NCBI GenBank assembly: GCA_920105625.2
Contig: OV050030.1
Location: 209,978,325-210,042,324 of the forward strand
Source: Clusia tigrina
Lineage: Eukaryota > Arthropoda > Insecta > Diptera > Clusiidae
Length of the DNA: 64,000 nt
Reading direction: 5' to 3'
Positions 25,191 to 38,575 of the stretch are shown one piece after another. Every line of letters starts with the position of its first letter. Within the stretch, counting starts at the first letter, position 1. The notes beneath the pieces were generated by a model. That model was given only the letters and a program-made list of their open reading frames with translations, was not told where the DNA came from and did not search any database. Both the position numbers and the translations under genes were made by a program.

Positions 25191-26138
25191 CGCCAGGTGT
25201 GATCAAAAGATAACCGTTATTTTCATCTTTCGATCTTACGTATGTTCTATGTTCGCATTTTTTTCTGTTATGTTGGTACACATGTATGTTATATATGTTG
25301 GCAATATCAACCATTTTGGATTGTCAGTTTGTTTTTGACAGATAAAAAGGTTAGTCGTGTTTTGGTGTGCTCTTCGATTTTGTACTATTCAAAAAAATGG
25401 ATCAAAGACACTGTATTCAGTTTTGTGTAAAGAATGAAATTAAATGCGCAAGGACATTTGAAATGTTGACTGTGGCCTTTGGCGAGTCTACTATGAGCAC
25501 AACACAAGTTCAATCGTAGTATAACCGGTTTAAGGAAGGCCGAGAAGATGTCAATGACGATGCTCGTCCTGGTCGCCCGAGCACGTCAACAACCGATGAA
25601 AACATTGACGCAGTGAAGAAAATGATTTTGGATAATTATCGAATTACTATCAGAGAGGTTGCTGATGATGTTGGCATATCGTTCGGCTCATGCCAAGCAA
25701 TTTTTACGGATGTTTTAGGCATGAAACGTGCGGCAGCGAAGATTGTTCCAAAATTGCTAAATTTTGAGCAAAAACAACGTCGCATGGACATCGCTCAGGA
25801 GCTGTTTTTGGCCAAAAACAAAACCGTTATCATGCCTCAACCACCGTATTCACCGGACTTGGCCCCCGCTGACTTTTTCCTCTTTCCAAAACTGAAGACA
25901 CCGATGAAAGGAAAGCGTTCTGCTACGATTGAGGAGATAAAAGAAAAATCGAAACAGGAGCTGTTGGCGATACCAAAAAAAGCGTTTCAGAAGTGTTTCG
26001 AGGATTGAAATAAATGCTGGCATAATTGTATTATATGTGAGGGGAATTACTTTAAAGGGGACAAGATAGTTGTTGATGAATAAATAAATACTTTCTTTTT
26101 TGATCACACAATAACGGTTCTCTTTTGATCACACCTCG
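25191..26138 (+). mobile_element. Mariner element, internally deleted
   Basis: 948 bp bounded by TA dinucleotides and inverted termini: left CGCCAGGTGTGATCAAAAG, right (reverse complement) CGAGGTGTGATCAAAAG. Full-length mariners are about 1.3 kb, so about 350 bp are missing, and the gap maps to the catalytic core of the transposase. It is related to the fragments at 17623-17850 and 26205-26440. Confidence 0.92.
25397..26008 (+). pseudogene. Mariner transposase remnant
   Basis: ATG at 25397 (MDQRHCIQFCVKNEIK). TAG at 25517-25519 stands where a Trp is expected before YNRFKEGR. The HTH/linker motif DDARPGRPSTS is intact. After RMDIAQELF (about 25806) the frame jumps directly to AKNKTVIMPQPPYSPDLAPADF. 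The region with the first two catalytic Asp residues is therefore gone, and only the third (in LAPADF) remains. Inactive, DD34D-type by family. Confidence 0.9.
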
Positions 26139-26204
26139 TATATATATACATACATACACATATATATATATGTATATATATATACATACACACATATATA
26201 TACT
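26139..26204. repeat. Short TA/CA-rich spacer between mariners
   Basis: Imperfect TATATACATACA repeats, ending in ATATATACTC, close to the edge motif of the other arrays. Confidence 0.7.
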
Positions 26205-26440
26205 CAAAACTGAATACAGTTTCCTTGATCCATTTTTTCGAATAGTACAAAATCGAAGAGCATACCAAAACACGACCAACCCTTTTATATGTCAAAAACA
26301 AACTGACAATCCAAAATGGTTGGTATTGCCAACATATATAACAGACATGTGTACCAACATAACAGAAAAAAAATGCGAACATCGAACATACGTAACTCAC
26401 GAAAAGAGGAAAATAACGGTTATTTTTTGATCACACCCCG
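26205..26440 (-). mobile_element. Inverted mariner 5'-end fragment
   Basis: Reverse complement of the mariner 5' UTR and first codons. The terminal repeat lies at the right (AATAACGGTTATTTTTTGAT...ACCCCG, ending 26440), followed by a TA shared with the next element. Minus-strand codons include [11 protein letters not shown] and the ATG-proximal KKWIKETVFSFE, a few percent different from 25191-26138. Confidence 0.85.
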
Positions 26441-26442
26441 TA

Positions 26443-27304
26443 TAAGGGTGTTTTTTTTAGACATGTGGTTTTCAAGCAGAAATAAAATGCATATAATTTT
26501 ATGTTATGGCCAAGGATTTAGCTTTATTATAAATATAGGGGTTTGCCATTATATTTTAAAAATGATTTCCGCCGCGGCTGCCTTGAATAAATTCCAGCCG
26601 AGAGGCCCAATTTTCGACCACTTTTTGCAGCAATTTGGGCCGTATGTCAGCAATAACGCGCCGAATATTCTCTTCCAAGGCGTCAATCGTGTCGGGCTAT
26701 CTGCGTAGACAAGCGACTTAACATAGCCCCACAAAAAATAGTCCAGCGGTGTTAATTCGCATGATCTTCAATAAATGATTGTTTGGTTGGCTGTATGGAA
26801 TGTAGCGCCGTCTTGTTGGAACCAAAGGTCGTCCACATCAACATTCTCCAATTCAGGCACGAAAAAGTCGTTAATCATGGCTCTAGAGCGTTCCTCATTG
26901 ACTCTGACAGTATGGCCGGCTTCATTTTTGAAGAAATACGGACTAATGATTCCCTCTGCCCATAGAGCACACCCAACAGTGACTTTTTGAGGATGTAACG
27001 GCGTCTCAACAAAGGCTTGTGGATTATCGTCACTCCATATGCGACAATTTTGTTCATTAACAGACCCATTGAATCAAAAGTGAGCTTCATCGATGAAAAA
27101 AATTTTATTGTGAAAATCGGGATCGGTGGGCGTCTCGTTTTGGGCCCATTCACCGAACGTGCGGCGCGCTTGATGGGCGTTCAGCCATAAACTTATGAAA
27201 TGGCAGACCAAACTGAGCATAAATCAAGTGACAGCTGTCCAAAAGACCAACTCCGAAAAAAGTATTGCCAGATTAAAAACTCCACGTCTAAAAAGCACCA
27301 TTTA
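26443..27304 (-). mobile_element. DD41D-type mariner-like element, deleted copy (rosa-1)
   Basis: 862 bp between TA dinucleotides, with inverted ends TAAGGGTGTTTTTTTTAGAC (left) and TAAATGGTGCTTTTTAGAC (right, reverse complement). The minus-strand interior is related to the element at 34884-36186. The N-terminal half of the transposase is missing. Confidence 0.8.
26549..27180 (-). pseudogene. DD41D-type transposase remnant
   Basis: Minus-strand codons give FFIDEAHF (first Asp), VNEQNCRIWSDDNPQAFVETPLH (split here by mutations), KVTVGCALWAEGIISPYFF and LWFQQDGATFHTA (second Asp). A short deletion follows, then CELTPLDYFLWGYVKS (third Asp region). Stops and a frameshift near 26700-26760 are present, and the DNA-binding N-terminus is absent. 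Confidence 0.78.
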
Positions 27305-27369
27305 TAATATATATACGACTATATACTCGTATATACGATTATATATAAAGGGTTTTCCAATAAGAAGTG
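27305..27369. other. TA-rich junction
   Basis: Contains TATACTCGTATATACG (about 27321-27336), the recurrent array-edge motif. It is followed by AAAGGGTTTTCCAATAAGAAG, whose origin I do not recognise. Confidence 0.4.
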
Positions 27370-27495
27370 TTAAGATGACTCCTTGGATGGATCGCTGGCG
27401 GGTCATTTGTCGCTGACGATGACGACGGTTGCGGCGATGGCGATCGGGATGGCGATGATGATCGGGATGCCTGCAGCGATGGCGACGATGTTGAG

Positions 27496-30400
27496 TCACT
27501 CGAGGTGGGCCGGCTTCAAGCAGTCCGTAGAGATGGCTTTCTCGACGCCGTTCAAGTCGATGATGAAACTCTTGTCGTTGACCCGGCGAATTACCTTATG
27601 GGGGCCCGTATATGGCGGCTCGAGTGGCCTCCGGATTTTGTCCAGCTTGCAGAATACGTGCGTGCAGGTGCGCAATTCTTTGAAGACGAACGGCTTCTGT
27701 CTCGAGTGGTTGGACGCTGGTACTGGCTTGATCGCTTTTACCAGCTTGCGCAACTGCTCGATGAAAACCGGTTGGGTGGTAGGGTCGTTTTGTTGTCCGA
27801 AGAATTCCCCCGGCAGGCGTAGTTGGGTGCCGAAGAGCATCTCGGCTGGAGTTGCTTTGAGGTCCTGTTTGTACGCCGTCCGCATCCCCAATAGCACTGT
27901 TGGCAAGGCGTCTGGCCATGGTGTGTCTGGACTGCACATCAAGGCCACTTTTAGTGTGCGGTGTAGTCTCTCCACCATGCCGTTTGATTGTGGGTGGTAA
28001 GGCGTTGTGTGAACATGGTTAGCACCCGTCATTTTCGCGAGAGCCGTGAATAGCTCCCCCTCGAATTGACCCCCCTGGTCGGAGGTGATGGTGAGTGGCG
28101 TGCCGAAAGTGCAGACCCAATTGTGGAAGAACGCGCGTGCGACGGTCACAGCTCGAATGTCCGGGAGTGGGACAGCCACCGGTCATCGGGAAAAGCGGTC
28201 GATGATGGTCAGGCAGTGCGACAGTCCTCTCACCAGCGGTAGCTTGATCAGGTCAACATGAACGTGGCAGAACCTGTCATCTGTCTCCCCGAAGCTTTGC
28301 AACTCGGCGCGGTTGTGGCGATGGACCTTCGCGCGTTGGCATGGTTGGCATTCACGGGCCCAGCGGAGCGCGTCCTTGCGCATGCTTGGCCAGAAGTATT
28401 TGGCCACCAGATGTTTCGCCGTTGCTCGACCACTCGGGTGGGATGATCCGCGTACGATGCCAAACGCCGTTCGATGCAGGTTGGATGGCAAATAGGGCCG
28501 TGTCACCCCATCGGTAACCAGACAGTAGATCTCGCTGTTGTTGAAAGCGAGACGATGCAGTTGGATACGCGGATTCTCCAGCAGGTGAGGCAGCTCTACG
28601 TCAGAGGCTTGCTCCAGGCTGATAGTGGCTTCGTCGAGGATGGAAGGCATCGAGACGGTACAGGTTCGCGAAAGTGCGTCTGCCACAACGTTTTCTCCCC
28701 CGGGAACGTACACAAATCGTGTGTTGAACTGGAGGATGTAGTCCAGGTGTCGGCTGCGCCTCGGCGTTGCCTTGTCCGAGCGTTGTTGTGCGGCGTAGGC
28801 GAGCGGCTTGTGGTCCGTGTGGATTGTGAAGGCGTGAGCCTCCAGGATCCTCCTGAAGTGCCTGACTGCGGCATACACCGCGAGCAACTCCCTGTCGTAG
28901 GCGCTGTAGCGAGTTTCTGGGGGACTGAGCTTCCTAGAGAAGAACCCCAGAGGCTTCCAGGTCCCATCGGGTTGCTCTTGGTTGAGTGCCGCTCCGATGG
29001 CGGTGCTCGATGCGTCAGTGTAAAGAGCGATTGGCGCGGTAGGCGAGAGGAAGGCTGAATCTGCAGCTGCTGCGATACTCGCCTTGCACTGCTGAAATGC
29101 CTGCTTCGTTTGCGTCGTCCAGCTAATCGCCGCCTTCTTCTTCGTTAGGTTCCTCAGAAGCTCGTTGAGCGGGGCCTGTAGTTCCGCGGCGTGCGATATA
29201 CACCTGCGGTAGTAATTAACCATAACCAGGAAACGTCTCAGCTGGGTAGAGTCTGTCGGGCTTGGAAAGGCGTCGATCGCCTCGATCTTTGGGCGCGGGG
29301 GCCTGAACCCTTCTTTCGAGACTCGATACCCAGCGAATGTAACTTCCTGGGCACCGAGCTGGCATTTGTCCAAGTTGATTCGTAGGTTCGCCGCTCTCAG
29401 CGTCTCCAACAATTGGCTCAAATGATGCAGGTGCTCGTCATGCGTCTCGGATGCGATGAGGAGGTCGTCTACGTAGCCCTTCACGAAGGGGAGTTTCCTC
29501 AGTAGGTGATTAATTACCCGCTGAAGCGTTTGCGCGGAGTTACGCAGGCCTAATGGCATACCCACGAACTCGAAGAGGCCGAAAGGTGTTGTGACTGCCG
29601 TTTTCGGGATGTCAGCTTTGGCAACCGGGATTTGGTAGAAGGCTTTCTGCAGATCGATTACAGAGAATACTTTTCCCCGGCTGTCCTGGATCAGGTCCTC
29701 GATGATCGGTAGAAGATATCGGTCTGGGAAGGTACACGCGTTGAGGCGGCGGTAGTCGCCAGTGGCTCGCCAGCTTCCATTCGGCTTTGGTACCATGTGT
29801 AGCGGACTGGCAAATGGGCTCGATGATGGGCGTATCACCCCCTTGTCGAGGAGGTCAGCGAACTCTTCTTTGGCAGCAGCGAGTCGTTCACCGACGAGTC
29901 TACGGGGGCGCTCGAAAACGGGAGGGCCCTCCGTGACGATGAAGTGTTGTACCGGCAAGTCTGGTACAGTGGCCATGACCCCTGCTGGTGAAGCGAGTTG
30001 CAGGAAGCGCTGGACGAGCTCTCCATACCGGTCGCCGTGTGGTCCCACAGGTGCATCAATGCGAGCCACTGTGGAGATGCCGTAGATTCGAGCCGAGTTC
30101 ATGCGGCCCGTTGCCGCGATATTGGTAAGGGGGTCTACGATGCGTCGCCCCCTCAAGTCTACCAGGAGCCCATAGTATGCCAGGAAGTCCGCCCCGATAA
30201 TGGCAGTTTGCACATCGGCCACAGTGAACGCCCAAGTAAAATCCCGACGCAGGGCGAGGTTCAGCTTCAGCGTGAGCTGCCCGTATTTGGCTATTGGCAA
30301 CGAGTTGGCGGCGTACAGCGTGAGGCTGTTTCGCTGTAGTTTGCGGGCGACCGTTCCCCTCGGCAGTAAGGGGACCACTGAACCCGAGTCCACGAGAAAG

Positions 30401-30579
30401 CGAGTGGATGTTGTCCGATCCGTTACGTGTAGGCGTTTTTCAGTTGGTGGTCGGCCGGCGTCGTTCGCCCAAGTCGGCGTAGGCAGCGCGATTTTACCGA
30501 CGGCGTCGAGGTGGCGGCAAAGATACACGGTGGTCGGCACTGCTGTGCTGTCGCCCCGTACTTCAGGTGGTACCAACAT
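27496..30579 (-). pseudogene. CsRn1-like pol, nearly intact (one nonsense codon)
   Basis: Protease has FLVDSGSVVPLLP (about 30400), a DSG-type active site. RT has VIDLQKAFYQIP, GLRNSAQTLQRV and KGYVDDLLIA (about 29470). RNase H has LYTDASSTAIGAAL (about 29025) and HTDHKPLAYA. The integrase zinc finger is HRTAFGIVRGSSHPSGRAT to CQPCQRAK. The catalytic residues are in VHVDLIKLP, TSDQGGQF and GMVERLHRTL. The only clear lesion is TGA at 28183-28185 within DRFSR-stop-P, at a position where Trp is usual; the frame then stays open to 27496. Pol is in the -1 frame relative to gag and overlaps it by about 155 bases. Confidence 0.92.
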
Positions 30580-31535
30580 TGGCCAGGCGCTGTAGAGCGA
30601 TCTCGATGCCGGCTGGGGCTGCGGGTTTCAGCGCGACCCCTATGAAGTGGGGGCGTTATTTTACGCAGCAGCTCCTGATTCTCCCGCGTTAGTGCCACGA
30701 GCTGTGCCACTGACTGGCGCAGTGCGGCAAGCTCTGCGTGCACGGAGTTACCCGTTGAATCGTGCGACGATCTATTCGCGAATGGAGAGCGGTGTCTCGG
30801 AGACGAGAGTGGAGGTGACGTAGCTGCCACTGTAGGTCCGTTGTCGACCAGCTCGTCTGTTGCCTCTGCGAGCTCCTCCAGACTGGTGCCTTTCAGGATT
30901 TTGAGTAGCCGTCGCGTTGACGGCGGCATCAGGTCGAGCCACTTCACGCGGATGATGTCATCCGTGGCCCGGTTACCTGCTAGGGAGCGCATCTGTCGCA
31001 GGAGTTGGGACGGCTTCCTGTCCCCCAGCTCGAGTTGGGTGAGTAATCTGTGGAGCTGCCGATCCGCCGAGTCGGTGAGGCGATTTAATATTGCTGTCTT
31101 CAGCACCTCATACTTGCCCACGGGCGGCACTGTGCGGAGTACATCCGCGACCTCGGAAATAGTCTCCGGGTAGAGCGCCGCAACTACTAGATTGTAGCGG
31201 CTGTTGTCGTTGCGCACATGGTGTACTTGGCACGCGGCCTCGATCTGGTAAAACCACAGATCGGGGTTACTCCTCCAGAAAGGTGGGAGCCGACAGCTGC
31301 TCACCGCCTCGATCGCGGGCGGCGACGAAAAGGAGGCGTGTCCCCCAGGTTCCCCTGCACGGTGTGGCGGCAGGTGGTGTGTCGGTATCAGGAATGGCGT
31401 GGGCATGGCCAGCTGTGCCTGCGCATGCACGTGCGGTGGTTGTGGCTGCTGGTGTGGAGCGTACGTTGCTCGAGTCGGCGACTGCTCCGGTGGTGCCGGC
31501 GGCGCCGGTCCTGAGGCTGTTGGCGAGTGGAGCAT
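30423..31535 (-). CDS. gag: CsRn1-like Gag
   Basis: Start chosen at 31535 (MLHSPTASG), because the longer open frame to 31742 only exists through the leader duplication, which repeats MLHSPTA. About 370 residues. Pro/His/Gln-rich N-terminus, then a capsid-like block (PPFWRSNPDLWFYQIEA, about residue 80), a Gag helix region (RQLHRLLTQLELGDRKPSQLL) and a C-terminal finger CWYHLKYGATAQQCRPPC. The latter is a C-x2-H-x9-C-x3-C CHCC pattern typical of the CsRn1 clade. Forms the retroelement particle and binds RNA. No stop within. Confidence 0.85.
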   Translation of the reverse strand: MLHSPTASGPAPPAPPEQSPTRATYAPHQQPQPPHVHAQAQLAMPTPFLIPTHHLPPHRAGEPGGHASFSSPPAIEAVSSCRLPPFWRSNPDLWFYQIEAACQVHHVRNDNSRYNLVVAALYPETISEVADVLRTVPPVGKYEVLKTAILNRLTDSADRQLHRLLTQLELGDRKPSQLLRQMRSLAGNRATDDIIRVKWLDLMPPSTRRLLKILKGTSLEELAEATDELVDNGPTVAATSPPLSSPRHRSPFANRSSHDSTGNSVHAELAALRQSVAQLVALTRENQELLRKITPPLHRGRAETRSPSRHRDRSTAPGQCWYHLKYGATAQQCRPPCIFAATSTPSVKSRCLRRLGRTTPADHQLKNAYT

Positions 31536-31552
31536 CCTATGCGTGTTCAAAA

Positions 31553-31569
31553 TCACGTCGGGGTCACCA
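31553..31569 (-). promoter_or_regulatory. tRNA-Trp-type primer binding site, inner copy
   Basis: Minus-strand TGGTGACCCCGACGTGA, the known tRNA-Trp primer sequence used by CsRn1-like and some other gypsy elements. Confidence 0.85.
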
Positions 31570-31788
31570 ATTTGGCTTGCGCTCGGGAGTAGCGTATCCA
31601 ATAAAAACAGTAATATAAGAAATGAAATAAGTGTATTATATGTAATGTAAGAAACAATTATACAATATGTAGTGTAAGAAACAATTATATAATATGTAGT
31701 GCAAGAAACAAGTATATATAAAGCTGTTGGCGAGTGGAGCATCCTATGTGTGTTTTATACCCCTGTATGGGGCGCGTATGTTTTCCGA

Positions 31789-31805
31789 TCACGTCGGGGT
31801 CACCA
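31789..31805 (-). promoter_or_regulatory. tRNA-Trp-type primer binding site, LTR-adjacent copy
   Basis: Second identical 17-base PBS, 3 bases from the complete 5' LTR. Confidence 0.85.
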
Positions 31806-31808
31806 ATT

Positions 31809-34480
<2,672 letters not shown>

Positions 34481-34883
34481 AAACCCACTAGCCACTATAT
34501 ACATACCAAGTGGACCTTTTAATAATCTTTGTTTGTTCATTATAGCTCTTGGAGAACACTTTGCATCCATTTTATACACACATATCACCGCCATTGCCGC
34601 GCTATGTTCACGCCACTTGCAATCTATTTCATGTTCACTGGCGTACGTTTTGGCTGCATTTGACATTGCATGAGAGAATTTGCTTTAGAAGTTTCGAGAT
34701 GGACTCTTTCTTTCCGTTCTTGATTTCGAAGCTGATCGCATCTTGGGACTGCATAAACATACTTAGTTAAATCATTTTTGAGTTAAATAGCATAAACTTT
34801 GTACTTGGAAACTAAAATTTAATATAAAATCAAAGTAAATTTAATCTGTAAATGTATAATTTTATGCGTGATCAATATATATA
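34481..34883. other. Unassigned, possibly BEL-2 3' UTR/LTR
   Basis: About 400 bp, AT-rich toward the right, no ORF with similarity. It lies directly after the BEL-2 C-terminus, so a 3' UTR or LTR is plausible, but no matching second LTR is in the window. Confidence 0.3.
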
Positions 34884-36186
34884 ACGGGTCCGCCAAATAA
34901 CTTTTTTTTTTGAAAATTCTATAAAAAAAAACTACTGGATATTTTCTCAAATTTCTTTTTTTATTGGAAAGTACAATCCTTCCGGTTAATAATGGGAAAT
35001 AATTTCATTCAAATGGCTGCCTCGGCTGGCCATGCAGTAGCCTACATGATCGGTCCAATTTTTAAGCACATTATCGATTGTGTGCAGCTGTATTTCACCA
35101 ATGGCTTCACGAATATTGTCCTTTGAAGCGTCAATTGTCTCTGGCTTGTCGGCGTAACACTTATCTTTGAGGGCACCCCTCAAATAATAGTCCAACGGTG
35201 TCAAATCGCAGCTCCGAGGTGGCCAAACAACATCAGCTCTGCGGCTGATAATGCGATCTTCAAAAACAGGGCGCAAAACATCGAGTGTAGTTTTGGCTGT
35301 GTGGCACGTAGCGCCGTCCTCTTGATACCAAATGTTGCCAATATCCTCCTCTTCAATTTTTGTGAACAAAAATTCGTTCAACATGGCCCGATAACGATCG
35401 CCATTGACTGTAACGGCCACTCCTTGCTCATTTTCGAAGAGGAATGGCCCAATTATGCCTCTGGACCAAAATCCGCACCAAACAGTGACTTGTTTTGGGC
35501 GCATCGGCTTTTCAATGTATGCGTGCGGGTTTTCTGTGCCCCAAAAGCGACAATTTTGCTTGTTTACATACCCGCCAAGATCAAAATGAGCTTCATCTGA
35601 AAAGATGATTTTTTTTGGCAAAATCGGCATCTTCTGTAAGTCGATCGCAGGCCCACTTAGTGAAGCGAAAACGCATTGGATGGTCAGTTGGCTTCAACTC
35701 CTGAACCATTTGGACTTTGTATGGCATCATACCAAGGTCTTTATGCAAAATTCGTCTCAATGATGTCTCCGAAATGTTCAATTGTTGAGAACGACGGTGA
35801 ATTGATGTTGATGGCGCTTCACGCACACTTTCTGCCACAGCAGCAATATTCTCGGGTGTACGCACTGTTTTTGGCTTTTCACGCTTTGGTTTATCGATGA
35901 GGATGCTAGTTTCTTTCACTTTTTTGACAAAATAACGAACATACGGAGCTGACGGTGCTTCTCTTCTTCCAAAATCCGTACGCAATTTTCGCACACATTC
36001 TGCAACATTGCCATGATTTTCAAAGTAATGTCGCAATATTTCCCAGCGTTGTTCAAGCGTATACACAACCATATTCGTTCACCGGAAAGATAAAACTAAT
36101 TATCTGTCAAATCAGTAATGAGCTAAGTGTTACCATTCACGAAATAAGCCCTAGTTGACAAAAAAAACCTTAGATGGCAGACCCGT
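34884..36186 (-). mobile_element. DD41D-type mariner-like element, almost intact (rosa-2)
   Basis: 1303 bp, flanked by TA on both sides, with inverted termini ACGGGTCCGCCAAATAAC (left) and ACGGGTCTGCCATCTAAG (right, reverse complement). The size equals a full-length mariner. It sits directly against a 300-bp TA array. A single transposase gene fills it on the minus strand. Confidence 0.93.
34986..36072 (-). pseudogene. DD41D-type transposase, one frameshift
   Basis: N-terminal part from ATG at 36072 (MVVYTLEQRWEILRHYFEN) has paired helix-turn-helix-like segments and RRILHKDLGMMPYKVQ. The C-terminal part ends at 34986. The two frames meet at 35593-35630, where the minus strand has a run of eight A; one extra A accounts for the shift. 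The catalytic triad is present: SDEAHF, QEDGATCH and LTPLDYY. I count 41 residues between the second and third Asp, which defines DD41D. No other stop is seen. About 355 residues in all. Confidence 0.9.
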
Positions 36187-36487
<301 letters not shown>

Positions 36488-36535
36488 CAAAATTTTTTTT
36501 TATTTTTTTTTTACTTTAATTTTTTTTTATTTCCC

Positions 36536-37361
36536 TTTATTTCATACATCTGTCACCAATTTATTGACACCTAGTACATGATTTCACAATTTGTTTGGAA
36601 ACTAATATTAAAAAACACATTTTGGCCAGTGCCAAGAAGTGATACAACAAAAATTATTTACATTAATTATAATAGTTCACTATAATTATATTATAACAAT
36701 TTATGATCGAAATTATGTTTATGATAATTATTTACATTTACATTTATAATACTATTACTAATATGTGTAGTCTGGATTTCCTATTTCAGTAGGTCGTTTG
36801 GTCGAGTTCTCTTTAAACGGCGCATGGTGGTTTCTTCCAGATGTAGCAACTCGTTTATTTCTTCGTTATTATGCCCATGCAGTGTATCGTAGTGTTTTGT
36901 GGATATCTTTTTTATTTCTTCGTCAATTCTTGTCATATTTAGTTTGCGGTGTATGTCTTCATTTGTTGTGTGCCAACCAGACTTTATGATAACTCTTAAT
37001 ATTCTAGATTGCTGTCTTTGAATTTTTGCTATGTGTGACCGCTTTGCCGTTCCCCAGTTCTTACATCCAAATTGGCTTTATTACATACTTTTATAACAGC
37101 AACTTGTTGTTAATTGTGAGTTTAGATTGCTTAACCATTAAACAATATAGTTGCCTAAATTTTTCTTCTATTTGTTTCGTTTTTTGCTTGATATGGTAAT
37201 GCCAATTTAGCTTTGAGTCCATGTGTATACCAAGGTATTTAGTAGTAGACCCTATTTTTATATCTTTATTGTTTATTTTAAAAGGTATTGGGTTAAATTT
37301 TGTTTTAGTTATAAAAATTATTTGTCCAGTCTCATCTTCATTAATTTTTAAGCACCATTTC
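36536..37361 (-). other. Jockey 3' portion, decayed
   Basis: AT-rich sequence between the poly(A) end and the RT core. It should hold the RT thumb and C-terminus plus 3' UTR; some minus-strand codons (for example NWHYQAKNETNRRKI at about 37150) look jockey-like, but the frame is broken. Confidence 0.45.
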
Positions 37362-38065
37362 TTAACATTCTCTGTGTATATCTGCAGAATTGCAGTCGCA
37401 GTATTTGTCAGATGCTAAGAGGATTGTGTCGTCAGCAAAGGTAGCAATTGTGGTATTTAGTTCTTTTGGAAGTGGTATATCTGAGGTAAATATGACATAT
37501 AGCAGTGGTCCTAAAACACTCCCTTGAGGAACTCCAGCTGTTGTAAGATGAATAGACGAACACTCTTCATTATATTTGAAGTAAAAGTAACGATCACTAA
37601 GATAACTTTCAACAATCAAATAGTAGTCAAGTGGCAGCATCGTCTTCAGTTTATGCAGCAGTCCTTAAAGCCATACTTTGTCAAATGCTTTTGCAACGTC
37701 CAAGAATACAGCAACTCAGTACCGCTTATATTCTATGTCTGTCTCAATTTTGTTTGTTATACGGTGTATCTGTTGAATTGTTGAATCTCGTTTTCTGAAG
37801 CCGATTTGATGATTTGGTATAGTGTTTTTATTGTCAAAGATATGGCTATGTCTATCATCTAATAGTTTTTCAGCAACTTTAGAGATTATGGGAAGTAGGC
37901 TAATTGGTCTATATGACGAAGCAGTTGTAGCATCTTTTCCCTGCTTCGGTAGTGCAATAATTTCAACAACTTTCCATACTTTGGGAAAAAATTGTAGTCG
38001 GAACATTGAGTTGATAACATTCCTTAAGTAGTTATAACATATAGTAGGTAGCTCAGCAAGAGTAT
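37362..38065 (-). pseudogene. Jockey reverse transcriptase (central part)
   Basis: Right to left: FFPKVWKVVEIIALPKQGKD, SYRPISLLPIISKVAEKLL and IPNHQIGFRKRDSTIQQIHR (38087-37716). After a frameshift come VESYLSDRYFYFKYNEE, AGVPQGSVLGPLLYVIFTSDI and TFADDTILLA (37640-37362), with the FADD catalytic box. The right limit is the inserted LTR element. Confidence 0.85.
38061..38065. other. Target site duplication AGTAT (left)
   Basis: AGTAT immediately before the LTR at 38066, repeated at 42798-42802. Confidence 0.9.
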
Positions 38066-38272
38066 TGTTGTGTATGCTATCGTACATCGCTCTATCGTTT
38101 GCACAGTCAGTCGATCAGTGGACGTCAAGCAATACACATCGCGCTACGTAGCGATCATCAATACAACACATAAATACATATATATATTCTCACTGTACAA
38201 ATAACTATTCATGTTCATATGGCAATAAACATTAATATATATTAAATGTCATTAGTGCACGCATATTTAATA
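38066..38272 (+). repeat. 5' LTR of mag-like element
   Basis: TGTTGTGTATGC...CATATTTAATA, 207 bp; AATAAA at about 38223. Confidence 0.95.
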
Positions 38273-38273
38273 C

Positions 38274-38290
38274 TGGCGACGAGGATGGGA
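38274..38290 (+). promoter_or_regulatory. Primer binding site of mag-like element
   Basis: TGGCGACGAGGATGGGA, one base after the LTR. The tRNA was not identified. Confidence 0.65.
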
Positions 38291-38325
38291 TTAGCGATTA
38301 CTCATTAGATTGCGTGCGTTGAATC

Positions 38326-38326
<1 letters not shown>

Positions 38327-38364
<38 letters not shown>
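38327..38364. repeat. Short (TA)n in mag-like leader
   Basis: About 18 TA units inside the element, between PBS and gag. Confidence 0.9.
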
Positions 38365-38367
<3 letters not shown>

Positions 38368-38575
38368 GCTTATATTACATACGCGATTACAAGAACTCGC
38401 AAGTTGTCGAGAAAGAAGACAAAACAGAATAGAGAAACGTCGACGTCGCAGCGAAGCGAGCGACATTCATACAGTGAAGTGCCGTTATGTCTGGTTGAGA
38501 CAGTAACGAGGCGAGAATCATACGATTAGGAAATACATACTGACAGCAGCCAGTTTTTGAGGTTAGACACCGCAC

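Noticed and set aside
28474..29058. Several plus-strand frames of 100-200 codons over the CsRn1 pol
   Set aside because: GC-rich antisense shadows of an open pol frame with clear RT and integrase motifs.
31536..31742. Longer gag start at 31742 in the CsRn1-like element
   Set aside because: This extension reads through the duplicated leader, PBS and LTR edge; the normal start is the MLHSPTA at 31535.
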